This document shows, in pieces, positions 56,373 to 64,000 of a stretch of 64,000 nucleotides of DNA. The notes below the pieces were generated by a model. That model was given only the letters and a program-made list of their open reading frames with translations. It did no database searches and was not told where the DNA came from. The translations under genes were made by a program, and so were the position numbers. The DNA comes from Cunninghamia lanceolata. Taxonomy: Eukaryota; Streptophyta; Pinopsida; Cupressales; Cupressaceae. The stretch is taken from the NCBI GenBank assembly GCA_027924645.1, contig BSBN01001752.1, positions 11,426,001 to 11,490,000 of the forward strand, read 5' to 3'. Each line of letters begins with the position of its first letter. Position 1 is the first letter of the stretch.

Positions 56373-57050
56373 GGCTTTTTTTAGTATTTTTGCAATTTTT
56401 TGGAATTTATCAGATGTTTTTGGTACTTTGGTTGCAAGAAGGTCTTTCTGATTTGATTTTTTGAATTTATGGCAAGAAAACACAACAAACACAAAGAATA
56501 TTTTTATGGCTTTTTTATTTTTTTGTGGTTTTTTGACTCTTTTTGGACTAAAAAGAAAGAACAAGTACAAATCCTAGGCTTCAAATAGATAACAAGGGTT
56601 TTTGGCCACTAAAACAAAGGTGTTTAATGAAGGCAACCATTCGAGTGGTTATACGTGCGGCAACACTACTCTCCGTTATGGAGTCTCCCAGCCTACAAGG
56701 GTTGTGCCTTGGAGGGTTTTGGGGGAGGTTGGCTGTCGGTATAACACAACTTCACTTGTTGTTTGAAGCTTTCACTCTAAACACAATTTATTTATAGTGG
56801 CTTAGAAGGGCTTGGCATCTATTCTGTTACCACTTAGGGTCGTTCCTACTTGGATAAGTGATATCCAAGAGCAGGCCCCTCTAAAGGAAAAACACATGTG
56901 AAAATGATACTTCTGGCATTTTGGTCACCCAAGATAGGGGAGAGCATAGGCCTGGTATCATTCCCAAAAACATAGTATACAGTGGTTCTTTTCCCCTAGT
57001 TAAGATAAAAAAACTAGATGAGCTATCTACTTGGGCAAGCACAAAACTTT
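56373..57050 (-). other. Noncoding sequence in the 5' region of element G
   Basis: No gene seen. T-rich (plus strand) to 56560, then unique sequence with GGTTGTGCCTTGGAGGG and no repeats noted. Confidence 0.45.
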
Positions 57051-57063
57051 GAAGTGAGTAGCA

Positions 57064-57372
57064 AGATAGCAGTGGTTCATTTTAAACCAAGATAGCAATG
57101 GTGAGTTTGATTTTATCCATGATAGCATGAGTTGTTAACTTTGAAGTTTTGGTCAATCGAGATAGTTGATCTTCATTTTAAACCCAGATAGCAATGATGA
57201 GTTCAGTTTTAATCCATGTAGCACGAGTTGTTAACTTTGAAATGTTGGTCAATCAAGATAGCAGAGGTTTAGTTTTGACCCAGATAGCAATGATGAGTTC
57301 AATTTTAATCTAGATAGTAATAACTTTGAAAACATAGCAATGTTGCAATGCAAGATAGCAATGATTCAGTTA
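57064..57372. repeat. 96-bp tandem repeat, about three copies
   Basis: GATAGCAATG.TGAGTT recurs at 57091, 57187 and 57283, exactly 96 bp apart. The unit continues ...TTTTAATCCATG.TAGCA.GAGTTG then TTAACTTTGAA.TTTTGGTCAAT. Confidence 0.85.
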
Positions 57373-57751
57373 CCACTTTCCTAGTTAGACTATGTGTGAG
57401 TTTGCATGAACATCCATTTTACTTTGCCACTTTAGAAATCAAAGTGTGATCTAGCAAATGTAACTATATGAATCTAAACTAGTGCCTAGCCTACAAAACT
57501 GATAAGAGAATTCCTACAAAAGACGTCAGCATTAGCAAAAAAAACTAGATTTAAGCTTAGAAAGATAGCTGAACTTTGACTATAAAAATAGCTGATAAAA
57601 TGATAAAATCAATTGATCAAACCTGCTCCATTGTGAAGTTCATGAAATTACCTTTCCAACGAGTGTTTATTTGTGCGATTATAAGTTCATATGCTCTTGC
57701 TATAGTAAAAAGAAAAAAGTCAAGAAACAACTCAAAAACCTAGCAAAATCA

Positions 57752-57972
57752 AATGCGCCACAAAATGGGGTATATGCACCACATAATTGATCATATGCAC
57801 CACAGAATTGATCATATGCACCACAGAATGGTAAAATCAAATGCACCACATAATTGATCATATGCACCACAGAATGGTAAAAGCACCATAACAGAGTGTA
57901 TAAGCGTTGCAGTAATGAGTGCACCATGACAGGTGACAGATGTGCCAGAACAGAGAGTGTATGCACTATTTT
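57752..57972. repeat. Minisatellite, 21-bp unit (ATGCACCACAGAATTGATCAT)
   Basis: At least six good units of 21-25 bp, with ATGCACCACA at the core, then looser units to 57972. It is the reverse-complement relative of the TGTGGCGCATAT array at 48561-48876, at the opposite end of the internal region of G. Confidence 0.8.
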
Positions 57973-58033
57973 GTCCTGTGTACGGCTTTCTAAACATAAA
58001 AACTCAGTTTTTGGTTAAATTTGGGGCTAGGCC

Positions 58034-58050
58034 CCATGGTGGGCGCCAAA
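58034..58050 (-). other. Primer-binding site of element G
   Basis: On the minus strand TTGGCGCCCACCATGG follows the LTR end (CATAACA) after a few T. TGGCGCC-type sites are common in plant gypsy elements. It confirms minus orientation. Confidence 0.75.
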
Positions 58051-58052
58051 AA

Positions 58053-59141
58053 TGTTATGAGAAATTTGGATCAAACAATGAATATGCAATGATAAACAAT
58101 AGCAAATACCCAAAACTCAATAGAATAGTGAACTAAGAAGATAAAATCAAATAAGCAATGAATAAACCAAAGCAAAACCTTCCTTAGATCGAAACTTCCA
58201 TTGTTGCCTATCGAAAATCGTCCTTGTGTGTATGAAATAGGCCCTCAGAGAGTGCACTTCTTTTCTTTGTCAAGAATGTCAATTATGAATGGCTATGGTA
58301 ATGTCGCAATGTAGAGAACTTCAAAACGAAGGTAGTAGTGCATAGTAACAAAAGTGTGATCACAAGCAATGAAGGAATTGGTGCCAAAGGCGCGCTGTAA
58401 TTCCTGCAGAGTAACAATACTTAAAGCTTAGATGAATGAAATGGAAGAATGAGGTTCAATTTATAGACTTGGGAGAAATAAGATCAATGGTATAGAAAGA
58501 ATGAGAAGATCAACGGTTGAGAATAGTTGAGGAACGTGCAATGAAATAAGAAGAAGACAAGTGTCACACAAAAGCTATTTTATTTGAGTCAATCACTTTC
58601 TTTTCTAAAGATATGACATGCTTGTCATAAATTAGAAAGCTTTTTTCTAATTTAAGAGAAATTGATAAAAACAAGGTTGATCGAATAGATAACTCAACTT
58701 AAGATTTGCTTTTGCATGATTTGAGAGAAATTAAATAATAAATTATTTAATTGTGTGTGCATGGAGAAGAAGACTTATTTTTAGAAGATTTAGAAGATAT
58801 TTGAAGAATTTCAAAGATAAGAAAGCAAATTAAATAAATAAATTTATTTAATTATTGTACATGATTTGGAAGAATAAATAAAATATTTGATTTATTTTAT
58901 TTTTAGGAGATTAAAAAGATTTATTTAAATTTGGAGGAATGAATTTGATTTAATTAAATAATTAAGAATTATTTAATTGTTTGGAAGAATTTAAATTAAA
59001 TAAAGGGTTTTATTTAATTGTTGGAAGAATATGAATCAAATAAATAAATTTGTTTATTTATTTATTGATAGAGGAATTAGAAGGGAATAAATATTAAGAA
59101 TATTTATCTAAACCAAATCGTGTCTTTTTTAGGCGTATACA
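58053..59141 (-). repeat. 5' LTR of element G
   Basis: 1089 bp, starting TGTTATGAGAAATTTGGATC and ending GCGTATACA. It is collinear with 46911-48019 apart from an AT-rich deletion of about 20 bp near 58915. The right-hand target duplication AGTTG is 59142-59146. Confidence 0.93.
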
Positions 59142-59146
59142 AGTTG

Positions 59147-59650
59147 AGTTTGGAGATGCACCCCCCAAGACTGAATCTACATTCAAAGCTAGTGCCTCTG
59201 TAAAAGGCAAACAAAGGTATGATCGAGGAGAGAATTCCTTAAAGAAACTATCATGGTATGAAAAAGAAAGAAAAGATTTGGAAGAAGATGAGGCATAAGT
59301 TGCTCAACTTGAAGCCCTTATTGCAAAAAGACTGCCAAGAGGATCTAGTAAGTATGAAGGAAAATTACCCTTCAAATGTTTTAACTACAACAAGATTGGT
59401 GATTTTGCCTCAAGGTGTCCGGAAAGATTTTCAAGGACAAATCCAAATAGATCAAGATTCCAAAAGAAATGTTACTATGTTCATGAAGATGATGATGATG
59501 AAGGAGTAACAAATGATGAATCAGAGACAGGAAACAAATCTGGAAGTGACTGGGTGTTTATTGCCATCAAAGAAGAAGATCCAATGCTCACTGCATCTAT
59601 CAATCATAAATAGGTAGAAAGAGCTCTAGCTGCTCAATTTGATTAAAAGG
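59147..59650 (+). pseudogene. Copia gag, C-terminal part (element F)
   Basis: This resumes gag after element G (FGDAPPKTESTFKASASVKG). A basic region follows, then the zinc knuckle near 59370 as CFNYNKIGDFASRC, in which one Cys has become Tyr and the His has become Asp. Stops at 59296 and several frame changes follow. Confidence 0.8.
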
Positions 59651-59990
59651 ATGAATGGGTCATTGATAGTGGATGCTCCCATCATATGACTGGTGACAAA
59701 AATAAGTTCATAGATCTAGAAAGATATGAAGGAGGAGTTGTAAAATTTGGTGATAATTCTATTGGCAGAATTAGAGGTAGAGGAACTATTTCTTTTGATG
59801 GAAAAAACAAAACCAGTGATGTACTATATGTTGAAGGTCTGAAGCACATCTTCTCAGTGTTGGACAGTTGGTGGACAAAGGCTATGATCTCTGATTCAGA
59901 AATGGAAAATGTAAGATCTTTGAAAGTTCTGGAACAGATATTGCATCTGGTACTCAAACAAAGGTAACATCTTTCACTTGGTTGGTAATG
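59640..59990 (+). pseudogene. Copia protease (element F)
   Basis: WVIDSGCSHHMTGDKNKFI is the copia aspartic protease active site, intact. It continues VVKFGDNSIGRIRGRGTI and VLYVEGLKHIFSV. A frameshift near 59860 breaks the remainder. Confidence 0.88.
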
Positions 59991-60760
59991 GAAAAAATTG
60001 TTTATTTGTTCAAATTGATCAGAGTTGGTTGTGGCATAGGAGAATGTGTCATGTAAATTTTGATAATATCATCAAGATAAGAAACACTCAGGCTGTAAGA
60101 GATATTCCAAGACTGGTGAAACCTACTAACAATTTGTTCAAAGAATGTCAGTTGGGTAAGTAGAGCAGAGTCACATTCAAAAGTAAGGAACAATCTTCTA
60201 CCAGACTGTTAGACTTAATACATACTGATCTATGTAAACCGACAAGAATCAAAAGTTTGCAAGGTGATAGATATTTCATGTTACTAATTGATGACCATTC
60301 CTGGATGATGTGGGTGACTTTCCTGAAAGAGAAATTTGAGGCTTTTGACAAATTCAAAAAATTCAAGGCTATGGTAGAGAATGAAATTGGGTTAAACATA
60401 AAATGTCTTAGGTCTGATAGAGGTGGAGAATTCACATCCGGAGAGTTCATAGAATTCTATGAGAAACATGGGATAAAAAGATAGTTATCTACTCTAAGGA
60501 CTCCATAGTAGAATGGAGTAGTGGAGAGAAAGAATCAGACCATCCAGGAAGCATCTAGAACCATGATGATGGAAGAAAATGTTCCTTAGATCTACTGGAG
60601 AGAAGCTATAAGCACTACTATCTATACTCTTAATCGAGTACAAATCAAAAGTAATACTGGTAAGACCCCTTATGAACCCTGGTTTGGCATCACTCCCATT
60701 GTAAAGTATTTCAGAGTCTTTGGTTGTAAATGTTACATTAAAAGAGATGAAGACCGTGGC
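59990..60760 (+). pseudogene. Copia integrase (element F)
   Basis: Zinc-binding part: WLWHRRMCHVNFDNIIKI, then CQLGK. Core: LDLIHTDLCKPTRI (first Asp), KCLRSDRGGEFTSGEF (second Asp), NGVVERKNQTIQEASR (Glu), so the DDE triad is retained. Stops include TAG after CQLGK and a stop before LSTLRTP. The C-terminal region continues FGCKCYIKRDEDRG and FLGYSTQSKAYRCYN. Confidence 0.9.
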
Positions 60761-61239
60761 AATTTTGATGCTAGAAGTGATGAAGGAATATTCTTGGGTT
60801 ATTCTACTCAAAGCAAAGCTTACCGGTGTTATAACAAGAGACTGAGAAAGATTGTAGAAAGTACAAATGTGAAGGTTGATGAAGGCATTGAAAAAGCCTC
60901 AAGGTTTTATGAATATGAAGAAGATGATCAAAATGATGTCTTGGTCCAAGAAGTTCAAGCCCCTTCTAAAATTCAGATCCAGACTAATCTGGAGAATCCT
61001 GAAATCCAGGAAGAAGAGATAAGTTTGAATGAACCTATCCAAGATATAGTAGTGCAAGAAATTCCCAAAACTCCTAGGTATGTAAGACTAAATCATTCTG
61101 AAGACTAGATCATAGGTGATAGAAGCAAAGGTGTTCAAACTAGAAGAAAGATTTCTCAAGACTCAGAAAAGTATTGTCTGATTTCAAAGATTGAACCAAA
61201 AATAGTAAGTGAAGAATGAAATGATGAAAGCTAGACTAA

Positions 61240-62000
61240 AGCAATGGAGGAAGAGTTGATGTAGATTGAGAAAAATCACACTTGGGATCTTGTTCCCAAA
61301 CTTAGAAACAAAAATGTGATTGGGACCAAATGGGTCTTCTGGAATAAACTAAATGAAGATGGTGAAGTAGTAAGAAACAAAGCCAGATTGGTTTGCAAGG
61401 GTTATTCTCAAGTAGAAGGAGTTGATTTTGAAGAAAATTTTGCTCCGATGGCAAGAGTTGAAGTAGCCAGATTATTTCTTACTTTTGCTGCCTTCAAGGA
61501 TTTCAAAGTATATTAGATGGATGTCAAGTCTACCTTCCTGAATGGTGATTTGGAAGAAGAAGTATACATTGAGCAACCGGATGGATTTCAATTGTCTGAT
61601 CATGGTGATATGGTCTGCAAGTTGAAGAAAGCACTGTATGGACTCAAACAAGCTCCAAGGGCTTGGTACAAAAGATTGGATAAACACCTTTTGAAGATTG
61701 GTTTCAACAAAGGTATCGTTGATAGTAACTTGTACTTCAAAATTGATCATGAAAATATCTTGATTGTTGAAGTAGTTGTTGATGATATCATTTTTGGAGG
61801 AAGAGATAGTATGTGCAAGAATTTTGCAAATCAAATGAAAAGTGAATTTGAGATGTCTATGTTTTGGGAAATGAATTTCTTCTTGGGTTTGCAAATCACT
61901 TAAAAAAAGGAAGGAATCTTCATATCACAGACCAAATATGTGAAAGAATTGTTGAAGAAATTTGGGATGGAAGATTCAAAACCAATGAATACTCCCATGA
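61240..62000 (+). pseudogene. Copia reverse transcriptase (element F)
   Basis: [60 protein letters not shown] and [19 protein letters not shown] are in order. The catalytic box is VVDDIIFGG: the usual Tyr is Val, but both Asp are present. Then [20 protein letters not shown], after which a stop and KYVKELLKKFGMEDSKPMNT follow. The linker at 60900-61240 is acidic with stops. Confidence 0.92.
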
Positions 62001-62059
62001 CAACTAGATGTAAACTAAGCAAAGATGATGAATCTCCTAAGGCTGAGTAGAAAAAGTAC

Positions 62060-62728
62060 AGGTCAATGATTGGAGGACTACTGTATCTTAATCAAACTAG
62101 ACCTAACATTATGAATGTTGTTGGTCTTGTTCCTAGATTCCAAGTTGATCCCAGAGAATCTCATGTCATGGCAATCAAGAGAATTCTTAGATATCTAAAG
62201 GGAATAGTTGAGTATGGTTTATGGTACCCCAAGGATCATGATTTCTCTCTTCATGCATATACAGATGCAGATTGGGTAGGAGATGTGGATGACTAGAAGA
62301 GTACTAGTGGTGATGCATTCTTTTTAGAGAAAAGATTGGTTTCTTGGCTGAGCAAGAAACAAGAGGCAATATCTTTGTCCACTATAGAAGCAAAATATAT
62401 TGTAGCAGTAGGTAGTTGCACTCAAGTATTGTGGATGAAGCAAATGCTAAAAGATATCAGAGTGGAGTATAAGGAACCTATCACAATCTTCTATGATAAC
62501 TCAAGTGCAATAAATATATCAAAAAATTAGGTGTTGCATTCAAAGACAAAACATATGTCCATCAAGTTTCACTTTTTGAGAGAGTAGGTGAACAAAAATG
62601 AAGTTAGATTGGAGTTTGTGCCCTCTAAGGATCAGATTGCAGACATTTTTACTAAACCTCTACCTAAGGACTCTTTTGAGTATCTCAGGGAGAAGTTAAG
62701 GGTTATTTACCCTCCAATTCTGAATTAA
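62060..62728 (+). pseudogene. Copia RNase H (element F)
   Basis: MIGGLLYLNQTRPNIMNVVG, HAYTDADWVGDVDD-stop-KSTSGDAF, VSWLSKKQEAISLSTIEAKY and FYDNSSAINISKN contain the D-E-D residues. The end is QIADIFTKPLPKDSFEYLRE, with TAA at 62726-62728. The stop after VDD is TAG. Confidence 0.92.
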
Positions 62729-62744
62729 GGTGCATTGATGTGCA

Positions 62745-63056
62745 TTAGTCCGGTGAATCTCACAGTCATATCTTGTGGTCTAGATTGATGATAGGAAGCT
62801 GCTACTCAGGGGGAGCAGTCTGTCTGATTCTGATTGATGCAAGTATGTGCCCTTTTCCATTGATGTCAAAGGGGGAGATAAGACATGTGACAAACAAAAG
62901 TGGTTTTTGATCAAAGGGGGAGTAGTAAATAAAGAGAAGACATATGAATGATTGTTGTTGATAGGGGGAGCTATGTCAGTTAGTGAGAAGTTCTTGTCTT
63001 GATGGTTAAAATAGTTTTTCACATCATATGTTGCCATCAATGACAAAGGGGGAGAT
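62745..63056 (+). other. 3' untranslated region of element F with five polypurine-like motifs
   Basis: GGGGGAG occurs at 62809, 62871, 62916, 62964 and 63048, most preceded by CAAA or similar. The last, ACAAAGGGGGAGAT, abuts the 3' LTR and is the functional position. AGTCCGGTG lies at 62747-62755. Multiple polypurine copies are a known Sirevirus trait. Confidence 0.85.
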
Positions 63057-64000
63057 TGTTACAAGTATGGGCCTAACCGATTTTGTCATTGATGTCAACA
63101 TTCTCCTGTTGCATTGATGTCAAGGAATGGATGAGCTGTGTACTGAGGATATTGAGAAAATTAGTCCTATTAGAAACAAAGAAGAATAGTGAAGATAGTG
63201 AAGCTCTATGAAGTGAAGATCCCAGCTAGATGAAGATCATAGAATATGCATCAAAGGGTTTGTAGATATGTGTCCAAAGATGATCCAGTCAAGATTTGAG
63301 AGGTTCACATGAAGATTTGGAGAAGTTATAGCCATATAAGTAAAACTGGTTCTGGCAGATGTTCAGAGGTGACAAAGTGATACAAATAGGTTCGGTGAGA
63401 TCCAGAAATGTAATATCTTGTTCTACAGATTTGGTGGAATGTTTAGGAAGCCAATGTGTGGTCTGGAGGTCCGCAAGCATTTATTCTAATGTGACAGTGA
63501 TGACAGACTATGTTCTTGAGGTTCCAAATGGAGAAGATAATGATTTCAGTAAGCAGAAGTGGTGTGGATGTTCTTGGTGATTCAGGCAAGCTTGTGGGGG
63601 TCACTAGATTGTGTCCAGTTTGTGTTGGTAGTCTGCATTGAAGATTGAGCTCATAATTGAAGATTTACTTCCAAGTGATGATGTTCTTCCTAATCATGGT
63701 TGACCGGATGTTTTACACATCTTACAGATGATCTTGAAGATGTTCTGTGAAGCATGGTGTGTTCCTCAAAGAATATTGAAGTCCCAGATATGTGTGGCCA
63801 ATAGTGTGGTGATACGCATGAAGTTCTTGTAACAAATCAAGTTGTATTTGTGTATTTGCTCTGTAATAAAATAAAGTATGTATTGTGCCAACTTTGATGA
63901 TTATCCCAAAGTTGATGTCTTGTATAAATAAGAGTTGTGAAGTCATTTCAAAGTATCCTTGTTGAGATGAGAAAGTGGTAGAGAGGAGAAGAGCAAAAAG
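63057..64000 (+). repeat. 3' LTR of element F (cut by the window end)
   Basis: It begins TGTTACAAGTATGGGCC and is collinear with the 5' LTR up to the last base of the window. It lacks a segment of about 22 bp (the ATTGACAACTCAATTGGTTC region, 5' LTR about 45278-45299) present in the 5' copy. TATAAATA at 63923-63930. Confidence 0.93.

Larger units (their letters stand above)
46911..59141 (-). mobile_element. Element G: large LTR retrotransposon without pol, carrying an antisense PMD gene
   Basis: LTRs at 46911-48019 and 58053-59141 are collinear and near-identical, and AGTTG is duplicated on both sides. The polypurine tract next to the left LTR and a primer-binding site next to the right LTR both read on the minus strand, so transcription of the element is leftward. 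The 10-kb internal region contains no RT, RNase H or integrase motif in any frame that I can see. It has a Pro/Ser-rich minus-strand ORF in the gag position and, on the opposite strand, a plant mobile domain gene. It is therefore a nonautonomous (LARD-like) element that would depend on another element's enzymes. Confidence 0.9.
44876..64000 (+). mobile_element. Element F: Sirevirus-like Ty1/copia retrotransposon, runs off the right edge
   Basis: The 5' LTR (44876-46271), a perfect initiator tRNA-Met primer site, gag, protease, integrase, RT, RNase H (copia order) and a 3' LTR from 63057 are all on the plus strand. The gag is split at 46910/59147 by element G, so the apparent internal region is 16.8 kb, about 4.5 kb without G. 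The 3' untranslated stretch with five repeated polypurine-like motifs and the pol motifs point to the Sirevirus lineage. The left target duplication would be AATCC (44871-44875); its partner is outside the window. Confidence 0.93.

Overview
This window looks like a piece of a large, repeat-rich seed-plant nuclear genome. It contains no intact host gene. Almost everything recognisable is an LTR retrotransposon or a remnant of one, layered by nested insertion and broken by stop codons and frameshifts. Several transposon types coexist: chromodomain Ty3/gypsy, Tat-like Ty3/gypsy with a second RNase H, a Sirevirus-like Ty1/copia element, a large element with no visible pol, and one end of a CACTA DNA transposon. 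Together with long noncoding LTRs up to 3.3 kb, this suggests a giant plant genome such as a gymnosperm, but the species cannot be read from the sequence.

Layout. 1-2096: 3' half of a chromodomain gypsy element (A) with a 302-bp 3' LTR. About 2490-6450: a 5'-truncated chromovirus (B). 7215-7411: a CACTA-type terminus. It is followed by two exon-like host gene fragments, a plant TPR protein (7601-8017) and ribosomal protein L5/uL18 (12232-12358). A solo LTR (H, 8822-12097) with a perfect 5-bp target duplication lies between them. 13396-26966: a complete but decayed Tat-like element (D) on the minus strand with 2.7-2.8 kb LTRs. LTR H is a diverged relative of these LTRs. 26967-29999: noncoding sequence with a roughly 77-bp tandem array. 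30000-30092 plus 37640-40800: a long unrecognised minus-strand coding region (U), split near its 3' end by a chromovirus (C, 30093-37644 including target duplications).

42200-44875: a minus-strand Tat-like pol fragment (E). A copia element (F) is inserted into its RT region, running from 44876 past the window end. Inside the gag of F sits a 12.2-kb element G (46911-59141), flanked by a perfect AGTTG duplication. The order of insertion is therefore E, then F, then G.

Element G is the most interesting object. Its LTRs, PBS and PPT show that it is transcribed on the minus strand. It has no visible RT, RNase H or integrase. On the opposite strand it carries a plant mobile domain (PMD, MAIN/MAIL1-like) gene with its own TATA box, a possible small first exon, and an intron-like stretch filled with a minisatellite. 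Related minisatellite units lie in inverted orientation near the other end of G.

Many of the in-frame stops are TAG where the family has Gln or Trp, and some are TGA where it has Arg. This is the pattern expected from deamination of methylated CHG and CG sites in silenced transposons. None of the pol genes appears active: catalytic residues are missing in several integrases, proteases and RTs.
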